A stretch of DNA of 33,967 nucleotides, taken from assembly GCF_016862195.1 (NCBI RefSeq), contig NZ_BOMM01000091.1, forward strand, positions 1 to 33,967. Reading direction: 5' to 3'. Every line of letters begins with the position of its first letter. Positions within the stretch are counted from its first letter, which is position 1. Positions 7,704 through 16,006 of this stretch are shown here, piece by piece. Under the pieces are notes generated by a model, which was given only the letters and a program-made list of their open reading frames with translations, had not been told where the DNA came from and did no database searches. The translations under genes and the position numbers were made by a program. This DNA comes from Paractinoplanes ferrugineus (GTDB lineage: Bacteria > Actinomycetota > Actinomycetes > Mycobacteriales > Micromonosporaceae).

Positions 7704-10144
7704 CCGGGCCGGTGCTGGATCTGCGCGAGGTGGGTGCCGCGGACGTCGCGGCCGTCGGCGGCAAGGGCGCCAATCTGGGCGAGCTGACCCGGATCGAGGG
7801 CGTGCGCGTGCCCGCCGGTTTCTGCGTGACCACCGCCGCCTTTCCACCGGTGCCCGGCGATCAGCTCGATCGGCTGGCGCGCCTCGGGCCGGCCGACCGC
7901 GAGGCGGTGGCCGCGCTGAGCGCGGAGATCAGGCAGGCCGTCGAAGCCGCCGAGATCCCGGCCGAGCTGGCCGCGGCGGTCACCGAGGCGGTGGTCCGGC
8001 ACGGCGCGCAGGAGCCTTATGCCGTACGGTCCAGCGCCACCGCCGAGGACATGCCGACCGCCTCCTTCGCCGGCCAGCAGGACACCTACCTGGGCGTCCG
8101 CGGCGTACCGGCGATCCTCGAGCACATCCGCCGCTGCTGGGCCTCGCTGTTCACCGAACGGGCCGTGCTCTACCGCCGGCGCAACGACGTCGACCACCGC
8201 CGGGTCGGCATGGCCGTGGTCGTGCAGCGGATGGTCGACGCGCGGTCGTCCGGCGTGCTGTTCACCGCCGACCCGATCACCGGCAACCGCAAGGTGGCCA
8301 CCGTGGACGCCGTCCCCGGCCTCGGCGAGGACCTCGTCGCCGGACTGGTCAACCCGGACAACTTCCGGGTCCGCGACGGCGCGGTCGTCTCCCGGCTGAT
8401 CGCCGGGGCGCGCCCGGCCCTGACCGACCGGCAGGTCGTCGACCTGGTGCGGCTGGGCCGCCGGATCGAGGCGCGTTTCGGCCGCCCGCAGGACATCGAG
8501 TGGTGCCTGGGCGACGACGGCTTCCAGGTCGTGCAGAGCCGGCCGATCACCACCCTGTTCCCGGTCCCGGAGACCAGCGACGGCGCGAACCACGTCTGGC
8601 TCTCCACCGGCCACCAGCAGATGATGACCGACGCGATGAAGCCGCTCGGCCTGTCGGTCTGGCAGCTGACCGCGATGACGGAGTTCCAGGTGGCGGGTGG
8701 CCGGCTGTTCGTCGACTCGACGAAGATGCTGACCTCGCCGGCCCGTGCCGCTTTCCTGGAGATGGTGGGCCGCGGCGATCCGCTGTTCCGCGACGCGCTG
8801 GACACGCTCCTCGCCCGCGACGGTTTCCTGCCCGAACCGCCCGCCGCCCCCGCCGCTCCGCTCGCCCCACCCGCCGCGCCGGTCGACCCTGATCCGGCGA
8901 TCGTGTCCGAGCTCGTCTCCCGGGCCGAGGCGTCCCTCGCGACGCTGAAGCGTGACATCGCCGGCAAGGCGGGGGCCGAGCTGTTCGACTTCCTGCTCGC
9001 CGCCTTCGAGGAACACAAGAAACTGCTCACCGACCCGCTGAGCATGCAGGCGATCATGGCCGGCATGGGCGCCACCTGGTGGCTCAACGACCACCTCGAA
9101 CAGTGGCTGGGCGAGCGGAACGCCGCGGACATCCTGACCCTGTCGGCCCCCGGCAACGTCACCTCCGAGATGGGCCTGGCCCTGCTCGACGTGGCCGACG
9201 CGATCCGCCCCCACCCGCACCTGCTGGCCGCCCTGCGCAACGGCTCGCTGCACGAGATCGACGCCCTGCGGGCCTACCTCGACAGGTACGGCATGCGCTG
9301 CGCCGGCGAGATCGACCTGACCCGCCCCCGCTGGAGCGAACGCCCCGAGACGCTGGTGCCGCTGATCCTCGACAACATCAAGCTGTTCGAGCCCGGAGCC
9401 GGCCACCGGCGCTTCGAGCAGGGTCGCCGGCAGGCCGAGGCGAAGCGGGCCGAGCTGCTGGACCGGTTGCGGGCGCTCCCGGACGGCGCGGCCAAGGCCG
9501 ACGAGACCGACCGGATGATCGACCGGCTCCGCGCCTTCATCGGCTACCGCGAGTACCCGAAGTACAACATCGTCAGCCGCTACCTCGTCTACAAGCTGGC
9601 CCTGCTGGCCGAGGCCGACCGGCTGGTCGAGGCGGGGGCGCTCGGCGACCGCGAGGACATCTACTTCCTGACGTTCGACGAACTGCGCACGGGTGGGTTC
9701 GACGATCGGCTGATCCGGCAGCGCCGCGAGGAGTTCCGGGCACATCAGGCCCTCAAGCCGCCCCGCGTGCTGACCTCGGAGGGTGAGGCCATCGAGGGCA
9801 CTCACCGGCGGGCCGGCGCACCGGACGGCGCCCTGGTCGGGGTCCCGGTCTCGGCCGGCACCGTGGAGGGCCGCGCGCGGGTGATCCGGGACATGGCCGA
9901 AGCCGACCTGGAGGCCGGTGACATCCTGGTCACCGCCTTCACCGACCCGAGCTGGTCGCCGCTGTTCGTCGCCATCACCGGCCTGGTGACCGAGGTGGGC
10001 GGCCAGATGACCCACGGTGCCGTGATCGCCCGCGAGTACGGCCTGCCCGCGGTGGTCGGCGTCCCCGGCGCCACCACGCTGATCCCCGACGGCAGCCGGA
10101 TCCGCGTGCACGGCACCGCCGGCTACGTCGAGATCCTGTCCTAG
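7700..10144 (+). CDS. PEP synthase-like / rifampin phosphotransferase-like enzyme (ATP-grasp plus swivelling His domain)
   Basis: This is an 814-aa protein. The N-terminal PPDK_N ATP-grasp domain has VGGKGANLGELTR, VRSSATAEDMPTASFAGQQDT and IEWCLGDDGFQVVQSRPI (about residues 1-290). A large middle substrate domain follows. The C-terminal swivelling domain, GGQMTHGAVIAREYGLPAVV, carries the phosphohistidine at about residue 772. True PpsA has a PEP-binding barrel after the His domain; here the protein stops right after it, which is the domain order of rifampin phosphotransferase (Rph). Such enzymes use ATP to phosphorylate an acceptor through a phosphohistidine. The middle domain decides the acceptor, so antibiotic inactivation is possible but unproven. 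The ATG at 7700 has GGGGAGGAGG just upstream. A longer upstream frame is low-complexity and unlikely. The gene is divergent from the Pls-like operon. Confidence 0.82.
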   Translation: MTGPVLDLREVGAADVAAVGGKGANLGELTRIEGVRVPAGFCVTTAAFPPVPGDQLDRLARLGPADREAVAALSAEIRQAVEAAEIPAELAAAVTEAVVRHGAQEPYAVRSSATAEDMPTASFAGQQDTYLGVRGVPAILEHIRRCWASLFTERAVLYRRRNDVDHRRVGMAVVVQRMVDARSSGVLFTADPITGNRKVATVDAVPGLGEDLVAGLVNPDNFRVRDGAVVSRLIAGARPALTDRQVVDLVRLGRRIEARFGRPQDIEWCLGDDGFQVVQSRPITTLFPVPETSDGANHVWLSTGHQQMMTDAMKPLGLSVWQLTAMTEFQVAGGRLFVDSTKMLTSPARAAFLEMVGRGDPLFRDALDTLLARDGFLPEPPAAPAAPLAPPAAPVDPDPAIVSELVSRAEASLATLKRDIAGKAGAELFDFLLAAFEEHKKLLTDPLSMQAIMAGMGATWWLNDHLEQWLGERNAADILTLSAPGNVTSEMGLALLDVADAIRPHPHLLAALRNGSLHEIDALRAYLDRYGMRCAGEIDLTRPRWSERPETLVPLILDNIKLFEPGAGHRRFEQGRRQAEAKRAELLDRLRALPDGAAKADETDRMIDRLRAFIGYREYPKYNIVSRYLVYKLALLAEADRLVEAGALGDREDIYFLTFDELRTGGFDDRLIRQRREEFRAHQALKPPRVLTSEGEAIEGTHRRAGAPDGALVGVPVSAGTVEGRARVIRDMAEADLEAGDILVTAFTDPSWSPLFVAITGLVTEVGGQMTHGAVIAREYGLPAVVGVPGATTLIPDGSRIRVHGTAGYVEILS

Positions 10145-10258
10145 CTCTGCGCCGTGGGCCGCCGGCCACTGTGGAAGCGGACGGCGCGAGTTTCGGATCG
10201 GCTGCGGCGGGCACAAAGGGGGCCAGTCAGGTTTGCAGTAGTCAGGAGAGGAGCCCTC

Positions 10259-10480
10259 ATGGCCGGCCAGGAGCACGACGTCAACCGCAGCGCCCGCAGC
10301 GGCCGGTTCGTCAAGGATTCCACGGCGGAGCGTTCGCCGGAGTCGACGACCCGTGAGCACGTGGGCGGCGAGGACAAGGACGGCGACCACGAGGTGCACC
10401 GCAGCGCCCGCACCGGCAAGTTCGTCACCGGTACGACCGCCGAGCTGCACTCCTCGACGACCGAGACCCAGCACCTCTGA
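10259..10480 (+). CDS. Small acidic protein with duplicated RSAR-x-G-x-FV motif
   Basis: This is a 73-aa protein with AGGAGAGG seven bases before its ATG. It contains two copies of a short motif, HDVNRSARSGRFVKDSTAE and HEVHRSARTGKFVTGTTAE, each followed by a Ser/Thr-rich segment; about 25 residues of charged linker separate them. Single copies of RSA-x-TGRFV occur in many small proteins annotated as hypothetical in actinobacteria and proteobacteria. No function is known to me. There is no membrane segment, signal peptide or cysteine. The gene lies 114 bp after the phosphotransferase and is closed by a strong terminator, so it may be read through from that gene or have its own promoter. Confidence 0.75.
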   Translation: MAGQEHDVNRSARSGRFVKDSTAERSPESTTREHVGGEDKDGDHEVHRSARTGKFVTGTTAELHSSTTETQHL

Positions 10481-10490
10481 TCGTCCGGCC

Positions 10491-10520
10491 GGCCGCCCCT
10501 CGTCGATGACGGGGGCGGCC
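10491..10520. terminator. Bidirectional hairpin terminator
   Basis: GGCCGCCCC (10491-10499) pairs perfectly with GGGGCGGCC (10512-10520) around a 12-nt loop. It lies between the convergent small-protein gene and the PIG-L deacetylase gene. As usual in high-GC actinobacteria, there is no long T tract. Confidence 0.75.
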
Positions 10521-10548
10521 TTCGGTGTCTCCGGGGGCCGTCACCCGG

Positions 10549-12243
10549 TCAGGGTTCGACCTGGATCTCGGCCAGCCCGACGTTCTGGGTCGTCGAGCTG
10601 ACCGACGTGATGGTCAGCTGCATGGTGCTCGCGGTGTGAGCGGGGAACGTGATCGTCACCCCGGCGCCGTTGTTGGCCAGGGCCGGCACCGTGACGGCGT
10701 CGCCGTTGTCGAAGGTCAGCTCGGCGCCGGTGATCTGGTCGCTGGAATTGGGCCGGTCGTGGAGCACGACTCGGGTCATCGTGCGCGGTGAGTTCCAGAG
10801 GAGCTTCAGCCAGCTGCCCGCCTTGCCGCCGACCGTGGCCCATTCGCGGGTCGGCGCCGAGGGTGAGCCGGTCGGGTAGCCGTCCGAGACCTTGAAACCC
10901 TGCTGCTGGGTGCCGGTGTTCTCGCTGGAGACCGAGGTGAAGGCCTGCGCGGCGAGGTTCGCCGAATAGGCCTGCATCTCGGCGAGGCCGACGTTCTGGG
11001 TGGCCGACGAGACGCCGGTGACGGTGAACCGCAGGCTTGTCGATCGGCGCGGCGAGAAGTTGACGACCAGCGCGGAACCGTTGTTGGGCAGCGCACCCAC
11101 CGACACGGGTGCGGCGTCGCTGAAATAGAGCGTCCCGCCGGTGACGCGGTCGTTGCTGTTGGGCCGGTCGTAGAGCACCACCGACTCGAGGGTGTGCGGG
11201 GTCGGCCAGCTCAGATGGATCCAGCTGCCGGCCTTGCCGCCCGTGGTGGCCCACTCCTTGGTGGCGTCGATCGGGGAGCCGGCCACCCAGTCGTCGGCCG
11301 CCTTCGTGACCTGCTGGCCGGTCGAGGTGTTCTGCGAGGAAGCGGTGACGGTGCCGACGCGTGCGACGTTCTGCCGGCCGCCGGTCTCGGAGCCCGTACT
11401 GTGCCGGCGGGCGAACCACGGCGCGTAGTTGCCGCCCAGGCACGCGGAGGCGGTCTGGCACACGTAGTCGTCATGCGCCGCGTACGTCAGGAAGGTGTCG
11501 AGCTTGCGGTTGCGCTGCTGGGCGGTGAGATTTTCGGGCTGGTTCGAGCTCGGATAGGCCATCAGGGCGTGGACCTGGTGCGGCGTCGAGAAGTACTGCT
11601 TGTGGGCGGCGAGCGCGAAGTATCCGGCCGAGTGGTGGTCGCTGTGGTCGCCGTCGCCGTATTTGCCGACATAGTCGTGCGTGCGCACCACGTTCGGCTG
11701 GAAGTCGTGCATGATGTGCGTCAAGGTGTCGGTCAAACCCGTCTTCGTGTACGCGGTGGAGCCGTCCAGCGGGTGGATCGTCGAGCCGGTCCCCGTCCAC
11801 AGTTCCTGCAGGCTCTCGTTGCCGGTGGCCGGATAGCCCGCCCCGCGCCCGCCGTCCGGAAGGCGCAGGAAGATGAGCGCGATGTCGGGCCGCCCGGCCA
11901 GTTCGTCGTAGACGAGCGCATGGCCGTTGATCGTGACGGTGCCGCGGTTCCACTGGTCGGGCACGCCGGCCATCTGGGCGTAGGCGGCGTGCGACCCGCG
12001 CTCGCGTTCCGTCCAGTAGTCACCGCCCCGCCCGGCGTCACCCGAGGTCAGGAACGTGGTCAGCACGCAGCGTCCCTGGTCCATGTCCTCCTGGATGTCG
12101 GGGTTCATGAACAGTAGGTCGTCGTCCTGGTGGGCGGGGAGGTTGAGCGACCGGTTCCGCGCGCAGGAGTCGGCCGCGGCCGCCGGCGACGCCCCGAACA
12201 GCACCGCGGCGATGAGCACCATGACAGCGACCAGGGTTCGCAC
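10549..12243 (-). CDS. Secreted PIG-L family (LmbE-like) deacetylase with two C-terminal discoidin-like repeats
   Basis: From the GTG at 12243 the protein has 564 residues. This start is preferred because GGGAGGG lies five bases upstream and the signal peptide VRTLVAVMVLIAAVLFG...AAA begins there; an upstream GTG at 12285 would add 14 polar residues. The PIG-L domain has the first zinc motif as PAHQDDDLLF (H38, D40 and D41, in place of the usual AHPDDE) and the second as GDHSDHHSAG (H203, H204). Family enzymes remove N-acetyl groups from GlcNAc-type sugars. Two tandem repeats of about 135 residues follow (about 292-428 and 432-564). Each has S-S-x-NT-x-TGQQ, EWAT-GGKAGSW, RPNS-D and SS-TQNVGLAE, resembling carbohydrate-binding F5/8-type sandwiches. 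It probably acts on extracellular or envelope glycans. Confidence 0.87.
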   Translation of the reverse strand: MRTLVAVMVLIAAVLFGASPAAAADSCARNRSLNLPAHQDDDLLFMNPDIQEDMDQGRCVLTTFLTSGDAGRGGDYWTERERGSHAAYAQMAGVPDQWNRGTVTINGHALVYDELAGRPDIALIFLRLPDGGRGAGYPATGNESLQELWTGTGSTIHPLDGSTAYTKTGLTDTLTHIMHDFQPNVVRTHDYVGKYGDGDHSDHHSAGYFALAAHKQYFSTPHQVHALMAYPSSNQPENLTAQQRNRKLDTFLTYAAHDDYVCQTASACLGGNYAPWFARRHSTGSETGGRQNVARVGTVTASSQNTSTGQQVTKAADDWVAGSPIDATKEWATTGGKAGSWIHLSWPTPHTLESVVLYDRPNSNDRVTGGTLYFSDAAPVSVGALPNNGSALVVNFSPRRSTSLRFTVTGVSSATQNVGLAEMQAYSANLAAQAFTSVSSENTGTQQQGFKVSDGYPTGSPSAPTREWATVGGKAGSWLKLLWNSPRTMTRVVLHDRPNSSDQITGAELTFDNGDAVTVPALANNGAGVTITFPAHTASTMQLTITSVSSTTQNVGLAEIQVEP

Positions 12244-12379
12244 GACGACCCTCCCGTCCGAGGCGCGACCGCTCCTCGATGTCACCCTCGCCGCATGCCC
12301 GGCCCGATCGCCATCGGTGGAACATCCATCGACGCGCGCCGATCAGATGGCTGCCGATCAGATGGCCGGGGTGCGGGAC

Positions 12380-12907
12380 TCAGGTGGCCGGGCACGCGGC
12401 CGGGGTGCCGCCCAGGGACTCGACGAGGTCGGTGGCGGCGGGCACGTGCTTCTGGTAGGCCTCGGGGAAGGCCGACACCTGCACGGCCTGGGCGGCCTCG
12501 GTGACCCGCATCTTCTGCCAGCCACGGGTGCGCAGCAGCTTGTCGTAGAACTTCTGGGTCTGATAGGTCGGGTCGGTGAGCTGCTTGGGCGTGCCCCAGC
12601 CCTGGCTCGGGCGCTGCTGGAACAGGCCGATCGAGTCCCGGTCGCCGCCCCGCAGGTTGCGCAGCCGGGACTCCTGCAGGGCGGTGGCGATCGCGATCAC
12701 CTGGCCCTGGCTGGACACCCGCCGCTGGTTGCCGACGGTGACGATGACGCGCGCGTTGGCGAGTTGTTCGTCGCTCCACTTCTTCTCGGCCGGGTGGGAC
12801 GCCTGGGCGGCGGGGGTGGCGGTGCAGGTGGCCGCGTCGGCTTTGAGAAGTGGACTGATGATGAAGCCGACCAGGGCGGCGGCGACGATGACGAAAAACG
12901 CGCGCAC
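12380..12907 (-). CDS. Secreted lysozyme/transglycosylase-like protein
   Basis: This is a 175-aa protein with a hydrophobic N terminus, MRAFFVIVAAALVGFIISPLL, that acts as a signal peptide or anchor. The rest is the actinobacterial lysozyme-like module. IAIATALQESRLRN places a glutamate (about E79) where a transglycosylase acid would sit, followed by GGDRDSIGLFQQRPSQGWG and a YQTQKFYDKLL...GW segment. This module is common alone or fused to cell-wall peptidase domains in actinomycetes and is often labelled hypothetical. Peptidoglycan cleavage is likely but not shown. The start codon is GTG at 12907, with a weak GGAAGG 11 bases upstream. Its neighbours are a secreted deacetylase downstream and a divergent SLOG gene. 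Confidence 0.72.
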   Translation of the reverse strand: MRAFFVIVAAALVGFIISPLLKADAATCTATPAAQASHPAEKKWSDEQLANARVIVTVGNQRRVSSQGQVIAIATALQESRLRNLRGGDRDSIGLFQQRPSQGWGTPKQLTDPTYQTQKFYDKLLRTRGWQKMRVTEAAQAVQVSAFPEAYQKHVPAATDLVESLGGTPAACPAT

Positions 12908-13074
12908 GAAGCTACGTACCTTCCGGGGGTGGGGGTCCGCGGAACGTTACCGGCCCGGCCGCCCCGCCCGGAATCATGAAAACGGTCGGCGGTGGTCGAT
13001 GGGTGTGATCCGTTGGGCGTCGAGTTCCGTATCAGAGGATGACTCGACAGCGACGGACAGTGAAGGTGGTCAAC

Positions 13075-13830
13075 ATGGGGGCGCCGTTGCAGACCTGGCC
13101 CACGGTCGCGCTGATCGGGCATCCCGCCTATCTTCTCGAGCCGCCGGCGAGGCGGTGGGTGCACCGCGAACTGCTGCAGGCCGCGCTCCGGTTGCGGGAC
13201 ACCCACGGCATGACCTGCGGCCTGTCCGGGATGACCCGCGGTCCCGGCCTGTGGTGGGCCGACGCGGTCCGGCGCGCGCACGTCGACCTGCGACTCCACC
13301 TGCCGTACCTGCGGCAGGCGGACGACTGGCCGGACGCCGACCGCGCGGAATGGATCCGGCTGGTCGGTCAGGCGAGCCGGGCGCCGCTGGTGTACGGGGC
13401 GACGCCGCAGCCCCGCACCCTGACCGCCTGCCACCACGCGCTGATCGACGCCGCCGACGAACTGCTGGTGGTCTGGCTGCCGGGGGCCCGCGGCCAGGTC
13501 GCCGACGCGGTGCGGTACGCCCTCACCCGGGGGCGGCGTCCGACCTGGATCGACCCGATGGGCCGGCGGATCCACCGGCCGGCGATCGGCGACTGGCAGG
13601 CATTGTTCGCCATCGCCCCCGAGCCGACCGGCAGCCCCCGGACCGGCAGCCCCCAGACGAGCAGCCCCCAGACCGGCAGCCCCCAGACCGGCGGCGCCCC
13701 GACCGGGAGCGCCCAGGCCGAGGCGCGGTCCGCCCGCAACCGCCGGGACGACCCGGCGGAGGCCGGCCGGGTCGCCAACGCCAGCCCGTTCCAGCCGAAG
13801 TCCCGCCGGCTCCGGGCCCATCCGGGCTGA
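13075..13830 (+). CDS. SLOG-family (YpsA/DprA-like) Rossmann protein with repetitive C-terminal tail
   Basis: This 251-aa protein has a Rossmann-like N-terminal domain: WPTVALIGHPAYL, MTCGLSGMTRGPGLWWADAV and LTACHHALIDAADELLVVW. The layout fits the SLOG nucleotide-sensing superfamily (YpsA/DUF1273/DprA), in which a GS/GG-type loop binds nucleotides or nucleotide-derived ligands. The tail from about residue 185 is a low-complexity T-G-S-P-Q repeat encoded by six 15-bp units. It is followed by a basic segment ending PKSRRLRAHPG. The ATG at 13075 is preferred because AAGGTGG is five bases upstream; an ATG at 13039 abuts its purine stretch and would add MTRQRRTVKVVN. SLOG proteins appear in nucleotide-signal conflict systems, but no effector partner is evident here. 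Confidence 0.65.
   Translation: MGAPLQTWPTVALIGHPAYLLEPPARRWVHRELLQAALRLRDTHGMTCGLSGMTRGPGLWWADAVRRAHVDLRLHLPYLRQADDWPDADRAEWIRLVGQASRAPLVYGATPQPRTLTACHHALIDAADELLVVWLPGARGQVADAVRYALTRGRRPTWIDPMGRRIHRPAIGDWQALFAIAPEPTGSPRTGSPQTSSPQTGSPQTGGAPTGSAQAEARSARNRRDDPAEAGRVANASPFQPKSRRLRAHPG
13627..13716 (+). repeat. 15-bp coding minisatellite, six units
   Basis: Six 15-bp units related to ACCGGCAGCCCCCAG run from 13627 to 13716, in frame with the SLOG-like gene, and encode imperfect T-G-S-P-Q repeats. Units 2, 4 and the flanks of 3 are nearly identical, and the last two diverge. The multiple-of-three length lets copy number vary without breaking the frame. Confidence 0.88.
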
Positions 13831-13860
13831 CCGGGCCGCGGACCCGGCCGGTCAGCCCGG
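13822..13860. terminator. Strong bidirectional terminator overlapping two stop codons
   Basis: CCGGGCTGACCGG (13822-13834) and CCGGTCAGCCCGG (13848-13860) are perfect 13-bp inverted arms around a 13-nt GC-rich loop. The arms contain the stop codons of both the SLOG-like gene (+) and the response regulator (-). Confidence 0.82.
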
Positions 13861-14517
13861 GGTGACCAGCCGGGTCTCGTAGGCCACGACCACCGCCTGC
13901 ACCCGGTCGCGGAGGCCGAGTTTGGCCAGGATGCGGGCGACGTGTGTCTTCACCGTCGCCTCCGACAGGAAGAGGCGACCGGCGACCTCGACGTTGCTCA
14001 GGCCCTGCGCGACAAGTGTCAGGACCTCGCGTTCCCGCGGGGTCAGGGTGGCGAGGTCGCGGTGCAGCGGCGAGTCCGGCGGCCCCGGTGTGGTGAAGCG
14101 TTCGACCAGGCGGCGGGTGATGCTCGGGGCGAGCAGGGCGTCCCCGTCGCGGACGATCCGGACCGCGGCCACCAGATATTCGGGGGTGACGTCCTTGAGC
14201 AGGAAGCCGCTGGCCCCCAGCCCGAGCGCCGAGTAGACGTAGTTGTCCAGGTCGAACGTGGTGAGCATGATGACGCGGGGCGGGTCGTCGCCGGCCAGGA
14301 TGCGGCGGGCGGCCTCGATGCCGTCCACGTTCGGCATGCGGATGTCCATCAGCACCACGTCGGGGGCGGTGCGCCGGACCGCGTCGATCGCCGCGGCGCC
14401 GTCCTCGGCCTCGGCGACCACGTCCATGCCATCGGCCGTCAGGATCATCCGGAAACCGGCGCGCACCAGCGCCTGGTCGTCGGCGATCACCACGCGAAGC
14501 GGTTCGAGCGGGCTCAT
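13852..14517 (-). CDS. NarL/LuxR-type response regulator
   Basis: This is a 221-aa two-domain regulator. The receiver has acidic D13/D14 (IADDQ), phospho-acceptor D58 in VVLMDIRMPNVDG, the switch threonine in MLTTFD, and K108 in FLLKD. The output domain (about 153-215) is a LuxR helix-turn-helix: LTPREREVLTLVAQGLSNVE followed by LFLSEATVKTHVARILAKL. Its ATG overlaps the kinase stop (ATGA, 14514-14517), so the kinase is upstream and the pair is translationally coupled. The divergent ABC exporter 130 bp beyond the kinase start is the obvious candidate target; that link is by position only. Confidence 0.95.
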   Translation of the reverse strand: MSPLEPLRVVIADDQALVRAGFRMILTADGMDVVAEAEDGAAAIDAVRRTAPDVVLMDIRMPNVDGIEAARRILAGDDPPRVIMLTTFDLDNYVYSALGLGASGFLLKDVTPEYLVAAVRIVRDGDALLAPSITRRLVERFTTPGPPDSPLHRDLATLTPREREVLTLVAQGLSNVEVAGRLFLSEATVKTHVARILAKLGLRDRVQAVVVAYETRLVTPG

Positions 14518-15875
14518 CGGGCCGGCTCCAGCGGAAGGTGGGCCCGCACCCGGTAGCCGCCGGTGAGCCGGGCGGCGGCCTGCAAGGTGCCACCGTAGAC
14601 GGCGAGCCTCTCGCGCAGGCCGGCCAGACCGCGGCCGGTGGAGGTGGCGGCCTCCGGGGTCGGCGCACCGCCGGTGTCGGTGACGGTGATGCGCAGTTCC
14701 GCCGGCGAGTACGCCACGTCGACCGTGGCGCTGGCCCCGGCGGCGTGCTTGACCGTGTTGGTGAGGGCCTCCTGCACCACGCGGTAGGCGGCGAGTTCCA
14801 GGCCGGCCGCCAGTGGGACCCGCTCGCCGCGGGTGGTGACGGTGACGTCCACGCCGGCGTCGCGGACCCGGTCGACAAGCGGGGTCAGCTGGGCCAGACC
14901 GGGCTGCGGATCGAGGTCGTCATCCTCGGCCGCGGCCAACAGGCCCATCACCCCGCGGAGCTCGCCGAGGGCCGCCCGGCCGCCCTCCTCGACGGCGAGC
15001 AGGGCGTCGCGGGCCGCCTCCGGCGAGTTGTCGAGGACCTTGCGGGCGGCACCGGCCTGGATGACCATCATCGACACGTTGTGGGTGACGATGTCGTGCA
15101 GCTCGCGGGCGATGCGGGCGCGCTCCTGCCGGGTCGCCTCACGCATCGCGTCGGCGCGTTCGCGGCGCAGCCGGTCGGCTCGCTGGCGCCAGGTGCGCAT
15201 GCCGTTGACGGCCAGCCCGATCGGCAGCAGCACCAGGAACGGCACCCAGCCGACCGGCACGATCGGCACCGCGAGGTCCGGGAATGAGCTGTAGAGCAGC
15301 GCCGCCGGCGGCAGCGCGACCAACGCCCACAACCGATAGGGACTGTACGCGGCGGCGGTGTACCCGGCGATCACACAGGCGTAGAACGACACCCGCAGGA
15401 TGTCGGTGCCCGGGGCCTCGCCGCGCAGCGACAGTGCCGTGAGGCCGACGATGACGCCGAGCGTGGCCAGCGGGAACCGGCGCCGCACCAGCAGCGGCAC
15501 CATCACGGCGAGCGCGATCCACCCCGGCCCCCGTGACTCGCGCGGGAATGTCCGCCGAGCCGTCGGGAACACGGGCTGCGGGTCGATCGACTCCGGACCG
15601 ACCGCGGGCGGCGGGACCGGGTCTCCCCACCCGTCCGGCCCCGTGCCCGGCCCGAGGTCGGGTCGGTCGGGTCGGTCGGGCAGCTCCGGCCCGGGGGCGA
15701 GCGGGGCCGGAGCGTAGGCGTCGCCGGCGGTGTCGAACAGGTGGTCGGTGATGTCGGTGCCGCTCAGCGCCGCCGCCCCGAACACCGCGACGAGCAGCAC
15801 GTCGAAGGCCCAGTTGCGCCGGGTCAGGCGCGGCTGAGGCCCGGAGCGGCGCATCACTCGGGCGAGGAAGGTCAC
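14514..15875 (-). CDS. Membrane sensor histidine kinase (HisKA_3 type)
   Basis: This is a 453-aa kinase. The N-terminal half has predicted membrane helices at about 24-40 and then four to five more between 118 and 225. A Pro/Gly/Asp-rich segment (about 55-110), probably extracytoplasmic, separates the first helix from the others. The dimerisation domain has RARIARELHDIVTHNVSMM with the phospho-acceptor at about H260. The GHKL domain has the N box QEALTNTVKHA and the late loop TGRGLAGLRERL. HisKA_3 kinases of this kind (DesK/VraS/LiaS-like) often sense envelope stress or antibiotics. The start is GTG at 15875, and an ATG at 15854 is also possible. TACACA sits about 8 bases before the GTG, so the transcript may be leaderless. 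Confidence 0.93.
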   Translation of the reverse strand: MTFLARVMRRSGPQPRLTRRNWAFDVLLVAVFGAAALSGTDITDHLFDTAGDAYAPAPLAPGPELPDRPDRPDLGPGTGPDGWGDPVPPPAVGPESIDPQPVFPTARRTFPRESRGPGWIALAVMVPLLVRRRFPLATLGVIVGLTALSLRGEAPGTDILRVSFYACVIAGYTAAAYSPYRLWALVALPPAALLYSSFPDLAVPIVPVGWVPFLVLLPIGLAVNGMRTWRQRADRLRRERADAMREATRQERARIARELHDIVTHNVSMMVIQAGAARKVLDNSPEAARDALLAVEEGGRAALGELRGVMGLLAAAEDDDLDPQPGLAQLTPLVDRVRDAGVDVTVTTRGERVPLAAGLELAAYRVVQEALTNTVKHAAGASATVDVAYSPAELRITVTDTGGAPTPEAATSTGRGLAGLRERLAVYGGTLQAAARLTGGYRVRAHLPLEPAR

Positions 15876-15992
15876 GGCTCATTGTGTACGGACGGCGAAG
15901 TCGCCCGCATCCATCGCTCGACTACGCCGGGGGGATGACCCGACCCGGCGAAGGCACTCCCACGGCCGACGCCCGCGGTGCCCGCCCGTCCC

Positions 15993-16006
15993 TAGCGTCG
16001 GCACCA
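15993..16006 (+). promoter_or_regulatory. Probable -10 element for a leaderless ABC exporter transcript
   Basis: TAGCGT (15993-15998) ends seven bases before the ATG at 16006, and no Shine-Dalgarno lies between them. The same TAGCGT arrangement precedes the patatin gene. I cannot identify a good -35 hexamer at the expected distance, so an activator such as the divergent response regulator may be needed. Confidence 0.45.

Noticed and set aside
7580..10474. A 964-codon open frame on the minus strand opposite the phosphotransferase
   Set aside because: Shadow frame: the minus-strand product lacks any recognisable domain and spans several real plus-strand features.
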